A stretch of DNA of 58,806 nucleotides from Thermomicrobiales bacterium (GTDB taxonomy: Bacteria > Chloroflexota > Chloroflexia > Thermomicrobiales > UBA6265): assembly GCA_020432165.1 (NCBI GenBank), contig JAGQGU010000019.1, forward strand, positions 1-58,806, in the 5' to 3' direction. The notes beneath the pieces were generated by a model. That model did no database searches. It saw only the letters and a program-made list of their open reading frames with translations, and was not told the origin of the DNA. Within the stretch, counting starts at the first letter, position 1. Each line of letters opens with the position of its first letter. Shown piece by piece: positions 27,334 through 36,771 of this stretch. Made by a program: the position numbers and the translations under genes.

Positions 27334-27879
27334 CTACGTCTCCGCGTCGAGATCACTAACTGCCGATTTCGGATAGGTGATCGTCGTCCCATGCACCACG
27401 GCGAACGGTGTCATCGTATGCATGCGCTCACTGGTGGCGCTGATGATTTCACAACTAGGTATGCCACGAACCAGTAATGCGTCGCTGACAAGTGACCGAT
27501 GGCAGCGCCAAGGGACAGCCTCCGCGCACATGATGACCGTCGTCTTCTGCTCGGCGAGCCGAATCAGTTCAGCGATACCCTCCGCAAACGCCGGGGTCTG
27601 CATGTAATCCGCATAGTTGCGGAAGGATGCATTCCGCCAGCCATCGTTGAGCTCGCTGTGCGTGGCCGATCGCAATCCGCCAAGTGCCTTGAGATAGACA
27701 TAGCTGATATCCGCGGCGGCCAGACTCTGCGGAAGCTCATCCTCGCCATATTGGGGATTGTGGCGTGACTTCGGGATCGTGCGGATATCCACCAATTGCT
27801 GAATCTCATGCTCCCGCAGGATGGCAATAAATTCGTCAATGGGACGAGTGGAGTGTCCGATTGTGAAGATGCACGTCAC
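27334..27879 (-). CDS. DUF488 family protein
   Basis: A 181-residue cytoplasmic protein with the DUF488 hallmarks: IFTIGHSTRPIDEFI at the start, VDIRTIPKSRHNPQ, and near residue 120 the MCAEAVPWRCHR segment with conserved Cys, Glu and His. Family function is not established. The start is GTG at 27879, which gives the usual family N-terminus. It begins directly after the last codon of the interrupted DUF805 gene (27880), so the two form one transcription unit. Confidence 0.88.
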   Translation of the reverse strand: MTCIFTIGHSTRPIDEFIAILREHEIQQLVDIRTIPKSRHNPQYGEDELPQSLAAADISYVYLKALGGLRSATHSELNDGWRNASFRNYADYMQTPAFAEGIAELIRLAEQKTTVIMCAEAVPWRCHRSLVSDALLVRGIPSCEIISATSERMHTMTPFAVVHGTTITYPKSAVSDLDAET

Positions 27880-28224
27880 TTACAGCAGTGAACCCTCTCG
27901 CGGTGGCGGTCCATAGTTGTTCGCACCCTGATCACCTGGCATGAAGCCGAGCATAACCAACGAGTAAATCCAACCGATGATGGGAATCAGGTTGATCAGC
28001 ACCCACCAGCCCGATTAGTTGAGATCGTGCCAACGACGGACGCTGAGCGAAATCTCGAAAACCCACAGGATCAGTGCGACGACCGCAAAGATCAGCGTGA
28101 TCAGCCAGAAGGTATCAGCATCGCGAATCTGATTGACGATACCGCTGATAATGCCGGTCAGGATACCGACGATCCACCAGCCCATGCGGCGGATACGACC
28201 ATCAAATGAGATATATGCTCCCAA
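27880..28224 (-). pseudogene. DUF805 membrane protein interrupted by an in-frame TAA
   Basis: Read from TTG at 28224, preceded by a strong GGAGGGAGGAG site, the frame encodes MGAYISFDGRIRRMGWWIV and two spans up to RRWHDLN, then TAA at 28015-28017 as codon 70. The same frame continues as SGWWVLINLIPIIGWIYSL to a normal TAA at 27880-27882, ending with NNYGPPP. DUF805 proteins have exactly this continuous pattern (HDxNxSGWW, LIP, GxNxYG), so one codon has become a stop. It may be a young pseudogene, a consensus error, or a read-through site. Flanking frame and codon use are intact, with no frameshift. Confidence 0.85.
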
Positions 28225-28332
28225 GATTTCTCCTCCCTCCAAACAGTCTGCTCCTCGAATGATTCCTCCTGATAATAGCGGGTCTGAACGAGTTACGATA
28301 CAGTCATCGACATCCATCGAAAGGCTGATCTG

Positions 28333-28875
28333 ATGACCATCTATATCGCCCTCCTGCAGGGAGTGAATATCGGCAAGAACAAGCGCATCGCCATGACGGA
28401 TTTCAAACGCATCGTCACTGAGCTCGGCGGTACCAATCCGATCACGATCGCCAATAGCGGCAATATCATCTTCTCATACGACGGCTCACTCTCTGACGAA
28501 GAGCTGCGCAAATCGATCGAAGAGTCCGTGACTGCGCACGTCGGCATCGATATCCCCACTGTGGTTCGCACCGAGGCAGAGCTGCTGGATGTGATCGCGC
28601 GCAATCCCTATCCGGATGCAGCCGCGGATACCAAAACGCTTCATGTCGATTTTCTTCTTACCGAGACGCCCGACGCACTGGATGGGATTGATCAGGGCGC
28701 CGATGCACTGACGCAGAGTGGTCGTGAGATCTACCTCTTCGCGCCCAACAAGCTGAGCGGTAGTACCTACGACGGGAAGACACTGGGCAAGCGGCTCGGC
28801 ACGCATCACACAAGTCGGAACTGGAATACCATCCTGAATCTGCGCGATGCGTGTGTGAAGGTCCGACAAACGTAA
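28333..28875 (+). CDS. DUF1697 family protein
   Basis: A 180-residue cytoplasmic protein of the DUF1697 family: the opening IALLQGVNIGKNKRIAMTDFK and ITIANSGNIIFSYDG, and the later DFLLTETPDA and NWNTILNL, are characteristic. Function is unknown; the fold is a ferredoxin-like alpha-beta domain. GAAAGG lies nine bases before ATG 28333. It ends three bases from the end of the convergent ArsB/NhaD gene, with no terminator between. Confidence 0.88.
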   Translation: MTIYIALLQGVNIGKNKRIAMTDFKRIVTELGGTNPITIANSGNIIFSYDGSLSDEELRKSIEESVTAHVGIDIPTVVRTEAELLDVIARNPYPDAAADTKTLHVDFLLTETPDALDGIDQGADALTQSGREIYLFAPNKLSGSTYDGKTLGKRLGTHHTSRNWNTILNLRDACVKVRQT

Positions 28876-28878
28876 CGC

Positions 28879-30132
28879 CTACGCCACCAGCCATAAGGTG
28901 ATCGATGTAGTCACCAACACCACTGGCACGGCGAGCAGACTCACGCGCAAATAGGTGCGCGTCGCGACATTCGTGCCGCGTTTCCGCAACAAACTGAGCC
29001 AGAGCATGGTCGCGAGCGAACCGTAGGTTGTCAGCGCGGGGCCGATATTCGCGCCGACCAGTGTCGCGTAGGCCATCACCTCTTGCGTGCTTCGTGGTAG
29101 CTGGGCCAACACTTCACCGGCAATGACCGTCGCGGGGACGTTATTAATCACATTACTGGCGGCTGTGGCCAGCACCACTCCGCTCACGATCTGGGCACCT
29201 GTACTATCTGCTGCCGAGATACTACGACCCGTGATGAACTGCACTTCGATCGCCTGCACCAGCATGGTCATGGCGATGACAAACACGAAAAGTGACAAGC
29301 TGAGATCATGAACGATATGGGTGACCGTGATGCGCCGGTTCGCGATGGCAAGCACAAGCATCACTGCGGCACCGGCCACTGCCGGTATCCAGATCGGCCA
29401 TTCCGCGAATCCAACCACTAACAGCGCCAGAATCACGGCAACCAGCAGCCCACCAATCAGCGCTCGCCAGCGAGGTGTAGCGACGCCAGGAATCACCTCC
29501 GGTTCTTCGCTGTGCGCAGTCTCCAACTGCTCTCGAAACAGCCAGAGGAACATCAGCAGTGTGGTCAGAAGCGCAACCATGTTCGGCAACCACATGACGC
29601 GCACGAAATCGCCAAAGGGAAGATCGAGCCTGTTCACCAGGAGCAGATTGGTGAGGTTACTGACCGGCAGGATCAATGAACCAATATTGGCCACAAACGT
29701 GCAGGCGAAAAGGAATGGCAGCGGGTCGAGCCCACGGCGCCTGGTTACGGCAAAGAGGATCGGCGTCATCATGATGATGGTGATATCGAGGCTCATCGTG
29801 GCTGTTACCACGGCAGAAAGCGCGAACATGGCGATATAGAGCACACGGGTGCTGCTCCCGCAGATTGCAGCTATCCTCTCCGCCACCACCTCGACCACAC
29901 CAACCTGCTCGACGATACCCGTGATGAGCATCATCCCAGCCAGGAAACCGAGCACAGTCGCTGTCTCCTGCATCGCCCGCGCACCCGCGTTCCACGGCAA
30001 AACGCCCTTGAGCAGCAACAGACCCACACCACCTGCAGCGAACCACGCCTCATTCAAGCCACGAGGTCGCAACAGCATCAACGCCAATGTGGCGATGGTA
30101 ACGATGGCGGTGATGGATTGGGCAAAGTCCAT
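28879..30132 (-). CDS. ArsB/NhaD-superfamily ion transporter
   Basis: A 417-residue membrane protein with about 11-12 spans, of the ArsB/NhaD/SLC13-like ion transporter group. The ETATVLGFLAGMMLITGIVE, DITIIMMTPILFA and ILPVSNLTNLL segments, with the two half-span hairpins NLTN and AASNVINNVPA, match this superfamily. Arsenite export or sodium/proton exchange are both possible, as no ars operon genes flank it. The start at 30132 is chosen because upstream in-frame residues are unrelated and overlap the divergent glycosyltransferase gene. Confidence 0.85.
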   Translation of the reverse strand: MDFAQSITAIVTIATLALMLLRPRGLNEAWFAAGGVGLLLLKGVLPWNAGARAMQETATVLGFLAGMMLITGIVEQVGVVEVVAERIAAICGSSTRVLYIAMFALSAVVTATMSLDITIIMMTPILFAVTRRRGLDPLPFLFACTFVANIGSLILPVSNLTNLLLVNRLDLPFGDFVRVMWLPNMVALLTTLLMFLWLFREQLETAHSEEPEVIPGVATPRWRALIGGLLVAVILALLVVGFAEWPIWIPAVAGAAVMLVLAIANRRITVTHIVHDLSLSLFVFVIAMTMLVQAIEVQFITGRSISAADSTGAQIVSGVVLATAASNVINNVPATVIAGEVLAQLPRSTQEVMAYATLVGANIGPALTTYGSLATMLWLSLLRKRGTNVATRTYLRVSLLAVPVVLVTTSITLWLVA

Positions 30133-30277
30133 GGTGTTCTCGGGAAACGAACGGTACGTCGCATGGATTCTACCCGAGACCGCGACCCTCCACCCATGTA
30201 TCGCGTATCCCGCATGACGGGGTGAAAGAACGCGCACATGCTCAATCAGCATTCCGCCACGAGAAAGGCGTTTACAG

Positions 30278-31066
30278 GTGCAAACGGCCTCTGGTATCTC
30301 ATTGCCTTCAGAAAACAGGAACGTTTCGGTATCAATTGTCATTCCGACTTTCAACGAGGTTAGCAGGATAGCGCAGACGCTCTCTATTCTCGCCACATGG
30401 GAACAGTCAGTTGCGTTGAATGTGGAACTTCTGATTGCCGACGACGGTAGCGATGACGGTACGTTGGCGAAAATCGCAGAATGCATCTCTACTCCCGGCA
30501 ATCTCCGCGTTCTGCAGTTACCCCATCGTGGCAAGGCCGCTGCGGTAATCGCCGGACTCACAGAATCCACCGGTGACATCGTTGGATTCATGGATGCAGA
30601 CCTCTCTACACCGCTATCTATGGTTGAGCCTGCGATAAGAACCATCGAGACCACCAATGGTGTTGCTATCGGATCGCGAGAAGGAACATATGCCAGCAGA
30701 ATGGGAGAACCGTGGTTGAGACATGTTATGGGACGCCTCTTTAACCTTATGGTCCAGATCCTCCTACTCCCAGGCATTCGTGATACGCAGTGCGGTTTCA
30801 AGTTCTACTCCCGTAGCGCAGTAGGCATCATTCTGGATCGACATCTTCTCTATCGGGATCCCCCCACAATCCTGTCGCCCAAGGTGACTGCCTTTGATCT
30901 GGAGCTTCTATACATTGCCAAAGTTCATGGATTCACCATCACTTCGCTTCCCGTGACTTGGAACTATGGCGAGGGAAGCAAGGTTCGCCCTGTCGCTGAC
31001 AGCATCCACAACGCGCGGGACGCACTCCAGATTCGGCTGAATGCCTGGCGAGGTTTGTACACCTAG
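30278..31066 (+). CDS. Family 2 glycosyltransferase, ALG5/dolichyl-phosphate type
   Basis: A 262-residue cytoplasmic GT-A glycosyltransferase. The nucleotide-sugar domain opens with SIVIPTFNEVSRIAQTL, has ADDGSDDGT and the metal-binding GFMDADLSTP (DxD near 110-115). CGFKFYSR and the second acidic segment VTAFDLELLYIA fit enzymes that make polyprenyl-phosphate glucose or mannose. It is not membrane-anchored in itself. GTG at 30278 is the chosen start, with GAGAAAGG upstream. It lies just before a polytopic glycosyltransferase that would use lipid-linked sugar, so the pair probably forms one pathway. Local base composition is lower in GC than in neighbours. Confidence 0.85.
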   Translation: MQTASGISLPSENRNVSVSIVIPTFNEVSRIAQTLSILATWEQSVALNVELLIADDGSDDGTLAKIAECISTPGNLRVLQLPHRGKAAAVIAGLTESTGDIVGFMDADLSTPLSMVEPAIRTIETTNGVAIGSREGTYASRMGEPWLRHVMGRLFNLMVQILLLPGIRDTQCGFKFYSRSAVGIILDRHLLYRDPPTILSPKVTAFDLELLYIAKVHGFTITSLPVTWNYGEGSKVRPVADSIHNARDALQIRLNAWRGLYT

Positions 31067-31100
31067 TCACCCGAACCCATCTCGATAGTGGAGAAAAATC

Positions 31101-33191
31101 ATGAGACGAATAGCTCGCCGCCGAACTCCAGGCGCGCTGGCCCTGGTAAGTGTTGTCTTCTTATACGCAGGCATCCGCCTGCTCGACCTCAATCGATTGG
31201 TAACAACCGATGAACCATTCTGGCTGGGCGCATCCGCAAACTTCTATCGTGCCCTCAGGACCGGAGAGTATGCCTACACATATCAGCTGGAACACCCTGG
31301 GGTGATGACCTTGTGGGCCGGGGCCATTGCGTTTTGGCTTAGGTTCCCAGAGTATTCCTCTCTCGTATCAGGCAACCTGGACGGCTTGGGAGGGATGTAC
31401 TCAATTGAGTCTGTTCTACGCAGTCTGAATCACGATCCTCTCGCTCTCATGGTTGCCGCCAAAGTTGTAAAGGTAATAGTGCAAACTGTTTTCTTTGGAT
31501 TTGGGCTGATTTTTCTCAAGAAGTGCATTGGTTCAATCATTGCGCTTTCTGCAGGGGTTCTCATAGCGTTTGGACGATTCCTCACGGGCCTTGATTCGGC
31601 GCTACATGTTGACGGAATGGCGGCGATCACCACTTTTGCTGGCTTCTGCGCAATTGTTTATGCAACCGAACAAAGCGACCTCACCGTCATCCAACTCAAA
31701 CCAGTGATGCTATGGATGGTTGCTGGCTTCTTCTGTGCGACTGCCTGGTTGACCAGGTATCCTGCCATCCTCATTCTCGGTGTTGTGGGCCTCGGTCTGC
31801 TGCTTCTGCTTGTCGATATGAGTCGGTCTCCTGCAAGACCCTCGACCTGGGTATTACTCCGCAACTCGCTCATCTATGGGTTGGCGTGGCTCACCAGTGG
31901 AGTTCTGACAACAGTTATTCTCTGGCCGGCATTGTGGGTAGCGCCACGAGCAACGTTGATCGATATATGGAACTACTCATTGCAAGCTGCAAGGAAAGGA
32001 CATGAAAATCCTCTCATCTTTATGGGGGTGGTGAAATACGGTGATCCGGGATGGCTCTTTTACCCAGTATCACTCCTCTACCGCGCTTCGGTAACTGACT
32101 GGATCGGTCTTGTCGCGATCTTTATCTTCGGAGTGTGGGGGTACAAAAAGCAAATTCTCACCAAACCGATGACTCGGATCACCATTATGGCTTTGGTATA
32201 CATCGTCGTCTTTGTGGTAACCCAGTCGTTTGGTGCCAAGAAATTTGATCGCTATCTTCTGCCTGTCTATCCTCTCTTGACTCTTGTAGGGACATTTGGT
32301 CTTTATGTATTCGGCAATTGGGTTGCTCAGCGTACCAGACGCCCCGCGATGTATATCGCGCCAATCATCTTGGGAATCGCTCTCAATATTGTGTTCGTTA
32401 ATTCTATCCTCCCATACAGACTGGACTACTTCAGCCCGCTGATGGGTGGTGCCAAGACTGCCATCACCAACATGCAAATGGGCTGGGGGCAGGGCGGCGA
32501 TCAGGTGGTGGATTACCTCGCGGAGCAAGAAGCAGATGGGCCGATTATTGTCCAAACCTCTGCCGTTCCCTCGGCTTTTACGTACTTTCTGACAGATAAT
32601 TCTTCGATACAGTTCAAGAGTTTTGGACTGGGTACACCGGCCGGCTGGTATGAGACCGACTACTACGTTGCCGGTATTCAACAAACACAGCGCAATCTGG
32701 ATCCGTGGTATGACCTGTTCACCGATCGGGATCCGGTCAAAAGCGTCGAGATTGGTGGCGTCTCCTATTTCGATATCTATGCAGTGCGCTCAGCACTCCT
32801 CCCCGCCCAGCTGAGCACAGCGACCGCCTGCAACTATTCATTTGGCAGCCAGATCACATTGATGCAAATCATCGGTCGCGATACCACCATTGACGTCTAC
32901 TTCCTCTCCGAAGAAGGAGTCACCAGTGATCCGGTAACACTCAACATCTCGATCAAACCAGGCGATGGCTCAACACTCATGCAGGAGGTGACCTTCACTC
33001 CGGCAAACCCGGGTCTGATGAACAAGGTAACCATCAATACAATTGATGGAGATTTGCAGACGGCACAATTCACGATTTCGGCGACGATATCCGGGGAGAC
33101 GGCTGAGGTGACCGCGCCCTGGCTCAGTGCGGCATCAACAGCAGCCACAACCCAATCGGAGTGCTACTACACCGAACCGCCGACCTCTTAG
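31101..33191 (+). CDS. Polytopic GT-C glycosyltransferase (PMT/ArnT-like)
   Basis: A 696-residue membrane protein: about 11-12 spans over residues 12-430, then a C-terminal extracytoplasmic domain. The first outer loop carries the catalytic acidic pair in VTTDEPFW (about residues 34-41), followed by HPGVMTLW, as in protein or lipid glycosyltransferases of the GT39/GT83 kind using lipid-linked sugars. GGAG lies nine bases before ATG 31101. It is 34 bases after the ALG5-like gene, which probably supplies its donor. The DNA is visibly less GC-rich than the rest of the window, possibly marking transfer. Confidence 0.82.
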   Translation: MRRIARRRTPGALALVSVVFLYAGIRLLDLNRLVTTDEPFWLGASANFYRALRTGEYAYTYQLEHPGVMTLWAGAIAFWLRFPEYSSLVSGNLDGLGGMYSIESVLRSLNHDPLALMVAAKVVKVIVQTVFFGFGLIFLKKCIGSIIALSAGVLIAFGRFLTGLDSALHVDGMAAITTFAGFCAIVYATEQSDLTVIQLKPVMLWMVAGFFCATAWLTRYPAILILGVVGLGLLLLLVDMSRSPARPSTWVLLRNSLIYGLAWLTSGVLTTVILWPALWVAPRATLIDIWNYSLQAARKGHENPLIFMGVVKYGDPGWLFYPVSLLYRASVTDWIGLVAIFIFGVWGYKKQILTKPMTRITIMALVYIVVFVVTQSFGAKKFDRYLLPVYPLLTLVGTFGLYVFGNWVAQRTRRPAMYIAPIILGIALNIVFVNSILPYRLDYFSPLMGGAKTAITNMQMGWGQGGDQVVDYLAEQEADGPIIVQTSAVPSAFTYFLTDNSSIQFKSFGLGTPAGWYETDYYVAGIQQTQRNLDPWYDLFTDRDPVKSVEIGGVSYFDIYAVRSALLPAQLSTATACNYSFGSQITLMQIIGRDTTIDVYFLSEEGVTSDPVTLNISIKPGDGSTLMQEVTFTPANPGLMNKVTINTIDGDLQTAQFTISATISGETAEVTAPWLSAASTAATTQSECYYTEPPTS

Positions 33192-33254
33192 TCCTCATAC
33201 CGATACCCCTTTTGCTCCTCGCGCGTATTCACTAGAGGCGAGGTGGAGGAAGGT

Positions 33255-33854
33255 ATGCGTGAAGTTGCGCGGGCGGGAAGATCGGCAGTGAATCACAACC
33301 CTGATCTCCGTCTGGTTAACGAACAGATGATGGTCGAGCGGGCATTGGCGAATCGTGATGATTTCGAGCCGATCTATATGCTCTACGCCGGCCCTGTCTA
33401 TCGCATGTGCCTGCGTGCCACCGGCGATCCAGACCTGGCCGATGATCTCACCGCCAAAGTCTTCCTCACGGTTATCGAAAAGCTTCACCTCTTTCAACCA
33501 GAAAAGGGGAGCTCGTTCCGAAGTTGGCTCTTCGCGATCGCCCAGAATGCCGTGCGGGACCACTGGCGACGCACGAATCGTATTCACCGCCTCCACGATG
33601 ACGGATTTGATGTGGTCGACCTCTCACCTGGACCGGACGAGATCGCGCTTCACCGTCTGGAGTTTGCCGATCTGAAGCGAGCACTGGAACGACTCAATGA
33701 TCGGCAGCGCACCATCATCGAATTACGACTATCCGGATTGACCACCACAGAGATTGCAGATGCGATGGGGATAACGATCCCGTCGCTCAAATCGGCACAG
33801 ACGCGCGCGTATGCCTCGCTGCGGCGATACCTCGATCATGAAGGAGGCCTTTAA
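33255..33854 (+). CDS. ECF-type RNA polymerase sigma factor, first pair
   Basis: A 199-residue sigma-70 factor of the ECF class, with region 2 (FEPIYMLYAGPVYRMCLRATGDPDLADDLTAKVF, about 36-70) and region 4 (DLKRALERLNDRQRTIIELRLSGLTTTEIADAMG, HTH about 140-195). Start at 33255 is preferred since GGAGGAAGG lies directly before it; a GTG at 33243 is in frame. Its stop overlaps the next gene's ATG by one base (TAATG). It probably controls envelope genes and its own operon, held by the adjacent membrane protein. Confidence 0.92.
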   Translation: MREVARAGRSAVNHNPDLRLVNEQMMVERALANRDDFEPIYMLYAGPVYRMCLRATGDPDLADDLTAKVFLTVIEKLHLFQPEKGSSFRSWLFAIAQNAVRDHWRRTNRIHRLHDDGFDVVDLSPGPDEIALHRLEFADLKRALERLNDRQRTIIELRLSGLTTTEIADAMGITIPSLKSAQTRAYASLRRYLDHEGGL

Positions 33855-34933
33855 TGAACGATGAGTTCGCTGGCAACTTCGAACAACAACTCGATGATGC
33901 GGTGACCCAGTTGCATCGCCGCATGCCTCGGGGAGAGATGCCATCGGCGAGAGTCTGGAGCCAGGTAAACGCCAGGCTGCAGGAATCCCGTGTCGAAACG
34001 AATGCAGACGTGAATCCGCTTGCCGATCAGCCGACGCCAGTGGTGGCCGAGAGCACTCCCCACCCGCCACATCGACGCACAGCGCCCATCGCAAAATCCC
34101 ACACCGACTATCTGCGCTGGTCCAGCTGGTTTGCGGTCGCGATTCTCATCGGTGCGCTCGGTATCGGCTGGTACTCGTTGATGACGCCGGCCAATGATTC
34201 ACAGAACTCGATCGCACTCGCACCAACAACACCTGACGTCAGCGCGGTTGCATCGAACCAAATCGCGACACCAGCAGCATCCCCGCAAGTGTATGATGCC
34301 GAATTTGCCTGCACCGTCGCGCCACTCACGGAAGAACAGGTGTACCAAATGGTGTTGAATCCGCATCAGTTCACGGAGACCTACTCGCTCTCAACCCCGC
34401 CGCCGCCGAAGTATGGATTTGAGGCAGACGGTGACTATCAGCGGTATCGAGATAATCTCCTTCAGTCACGCGGACAGTCAGTTACCGTTGAGGATACCGC
34501 GCTGAGACAGCAGCTGGTCGATACAGCCAACGTGTTCTGGAACTGCCTGATGACAGGCAGCGCGCTCCAGGTCTGGTCGCTGATGAATCCAGTAGCAGTC
34601 CAATACGAAGTACTCAGGTATCTCCCCATTCTTCGGGACGAAGCGATGGTGCGCAAATTCATCAGAGAGTGGGGGCCACGACGGTATAGCGCCGGAATCA
34701 CTATGACATTCCCTGATCTCGGCGGTATTGAGCAATATGACGCCAGCAAACATGCCGATGAGAGCTGGGACACTATCCGGGCATACTATATGTATGATGG
34801 CAATCCATGGTGGGCGGAGGTCCGCATGATCCCGCATCCGGAATCGACTCGGCGATGGTGGTCGCTGCATTTGGTCCTCACGCTGGCACCGGATGGCACG
34901 TGGTGGGTAGCCACCTTCTATGGGGAGGAGTGA
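33854..34933 (+). CDS. Membrane anti-sigma-like protein with unrecognised ectodomain, first pair
   Basis: A 359-residue protein with a short cytoplasmic part (1-90, FEQQLDDAVTQLHRRMP), one span (about 91-109) and a large exterior domain. It lacks the HxxxCxxC zinc motif of ZAS anti-sigma factors. The exterior domain shares with the protein at 35710 the conserved blocks ACTVxPLT, VLNP, FWNCLxTG, LQxW and RKFxxxxGPxxY. A GAAGGAGG site lies inside the sigma gene. Anti-sigma function is inferred from gene order, overlap and topology. It may sense an external signal through the exterior domain. Confidence 0.72.
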   Translation: MNDEFAGNFEQQLDDAVTQLHRRMPRGEMPSARVWSQVNARLQESRVETNADVNPLADQPTPVVAESTPHPPHRRTAPIAKSHTDYLRWSSWFAVAILIGALGIGWYSLMTPANDSQNSIALAPTTPDVSAVASNQIATPAASPQVYDAEFACTVAPLTEEQVYQMVLNPHQFTETYSLSTPPPPKYGFEADGDYQRYRDNLLQSRGQSVTVEDTALRQQLVDTANVFWNCLMTGSALQVWSLMNPVAVQYEVLRYLPILRDEAMVRKFIREWGPRRYSAGITMTFPDLGGIEQYDASKHADESWDTIRAYYMYDGNPWWAEVRMIPHPESTRRWWSLHLVLTLAPDGTWWVATFYGEE

Positions 34934-35122
34934 GACGGACAAAGGATCCGTACTGAGTCTTCCCTCAATCCTGGCCACTTGAGAGCAAACATCTCCGAAA
35001 CAGGCTGAAACAGCGTCCGTTTGCCCCCTAATTTTTAGTATCCACTTGGTACCAGTTTCGCTCCGACACCGCCACCCCTCTCCATGCTGCTGCGTTATAG
35101 AGTCAGCAGGAGAGGAGACGAT

Positions 35123-35713
35123 GTGCATGCACCCAAACCAGCAAACGACTGGCCGATGACCGAATCGAGTCTGCGTCTCGTAGATGACGATCTCGAAGTC
35201 GAACGGGCGCGCACCGATCCTGCGGCGTTCGCGACACTCTATGAACGCTATGTCACACCTGTCTGGCGGATGTGCCTACGCGCCAGTGGCGATGCCACCC
35301 AGGCGGACGATCTCACTGCAACCGTCTTTCTCAAGGCATTTGAGAGACTGAATCGCTATCAGCCACAGGGACCAGGGTCGTTCCGCAGCTGGCTCTATGC
35401 GATCGCACTGAATGTGGTTCGCGACGAATGGCGCAAGACCAAACGGTTAACACCCCTCCCAGACTTCGATGTCGCGGTTGACGACGGACCCGGACCTGAG
35501 GAGATCGCGTTACACCGGATCACGCTGGCAGAAGTGCGGGATGTACTGACGACCCTGAATGATCGTCACCGCAGCATCGTCGAACTCCGCCTCTCGGGGC
35601 TTTCCACACCTGAAATCGCCGAAACGCTTGATATGAGCATCTCCGCGGTCAAATCCGCACAGAAACGCGCCTATGCCACCATTCGGGAGTGCGTGAAAGG
35701 TGACCAGTTATGA
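35123..35713 (+). CDS. ECF-type RNA polymerase sigma factor, second pair
   Basis: A 196-residue ECF sigma factor closely resembling the one at 33255: region 2 FATLYERYVTPVWRMCLRASGDATQADDLTATVFLKAFERLN and region 4 RDVLTTLNDRHRSIVELRLSGLSTPEIAETLDMS. GTG at 35123 is chosen because an AGGAGAGGAG site is five bases upstream; ATG 35084 (no site) and ATG 35156 are alternatives. A 150-base gap before it suggests its own promoter, so the two sigma pairs are separate units. Its stop overlaps the following start by four bases. Confidence 0.92.
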   Translation: MHAPKPANDWPMTESSLRLVDDDLEVERARTDPAAFATLYERYVTPVWRMCLRASGDATQADDLTATVFLKAFERLNRYQPQGPGSFRSWLYAIALNVVRDEWRKTKRLTPLPDFDVAVDDGPGPEEIALHRITLAEVRDVLTTLNDRHRSIVELRLSGLSTPEIAETLDMSISAVKSAQKRAYATIRECVKGDQL

Positions 35714-36771
35714 GCAGTCCGAATGACGATGATACCTTCACCATGCAATTTGACGATGCCGTGAACAGCATGCATCAGCGACTCATCAGCGCGCCGGGTA
35801 CGCAGATATGGCAACAGATCGAAGGCAGGATGGCGAGCGACAGATCTCCCCGTGGCAAGAGCCGAAGCATCGTGGGGGACTTGGCAGGCGATTCTGGCAG
35901 CAGTCATGTATATGAAAGGAAGGCAACGATGGATGCAACACTCTCGACACCGATTCAACCAGAGCGCACATATAGCACGCCGGTGTGGATGGCAGTCGCT
36001 GCAGTTGCCCTGCTGGTGGTATCGGGACTCTATCTCAACCTGATCAAGGGCAATAGCGAGGGCGAACAGAATCTCGCCTGGGCACCAGCAGCGGTAGAGT
36101 CGACTCCTGTAGGAGACTACGCCTGCACAGTTGAACCACTCACCGCAGATGAGGTGATGGCGATTGTGCTGAATCCCACAGATGCCTATGTCGCGCGGGG
36201 CGAAACGCCAATCGACGCAGACTTCCCTATGACCTATTACGAAGCTGGAACATCGGATATCAACAATTGGACTGAGGTCAGTATGAATCCTGCCATTGGC
36301 GAGGACCAGGAAACCATGGCTGCATTTGGTAACGAGTTCTGGAACTGCCTGATCACCGGAACCTCGTATCAGATCTGGGCGATGACTGATCCAGCGACGC
36401 TGCAATGGGCGATTCTCAAGAACTTCCCGGTCATCCGCTCAGAAGAAGAGCTCCGAAAATTCGTAGAGGATATTGGACCAAAGCTCTATATGGATGGTCA
36501 GGATGGCTATCAATCCTTTGGTATCTTCCCGAATTTCCTCAATCAGGATCCAGCCGATGTGGCCAGGGTTGCGGATAGAAGTGAGGGTTCTATTCGGGTC
36601 TCGAAACCACGAGGTGAGACGGGGAATCAGTCCACGATTGGCATCATCACCATGGTTCCAGCGTCCGGCGAAAATCCATTCAACTATTTCGAACTCTACG
36701 TCACCGGTTATCCGGATGGGAGTTGGGGCGTCAACTGGACCATGCCGAATATGAACCAGAGCCGAGGATGA
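35710..36771 (+). CDS. Membrane anti-sigma-like protein with unrecognised ectodomain, second pair
   Basis: A 353-residue paralogue of the protein at 33854 with the same layout: short cytoplasmic part (FDDAVNSMHQRLISAP), one span near 90-111 and an exterior domain with ACTVEPLT, IVLNP, FWNCLITG, QIWAMTDP and LRKFVEDIGPKLY. It starts four bases before the sigma stop (ATGA). Outer residues after the conserved core differ from the first paralogue, which may tune the pair to another signal. Anti-sigma role is an inference. Confidence 0.72.
   Translation: MSSPNDDDTFTMQFDDAVNSMHQRLISAPGTQIWQQIEGRMASDRSPRGKSRSIVGDLAGDSGSSHVYERKATMDATLSTPIQPERTYSTPVWMAVAAVALLVVSGLYLNLIKGNSEGEQNLAWAPAAVESTPVGDYACTVEPLTADEVMAIVLNPTDAYVARGETPIDADFPMTYYEAGTSDINNWTEVSMNPAIGEDQETMAAFGNEFWNCLITGTSYQIWAMTDPATLQWAILKNFPVIRSEEELRKFVEDIGPKLYMDGQDGYQSFGIFPNFLNQDPADVARVADRSEGSIRVSKPRGETGNQSTIGIITMVPASGENPFNYFELYVTGYPDGSWGVNWTMPNMNQSRG

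Noticed and set aside
30133-30801. Upstream extension of the ArsB/NhaD frame
   Set aside because: Low-complexity residues without family similarity that overlap the divergent glycosyltransferase; the start was placed at 30132.
34985-35025. GAAAC...CGTC pattern upstream of the second sigma gene as an ECF promoter
   Set aside because: The spacing between elements is about 12 bases, too short for an ECF promoter.
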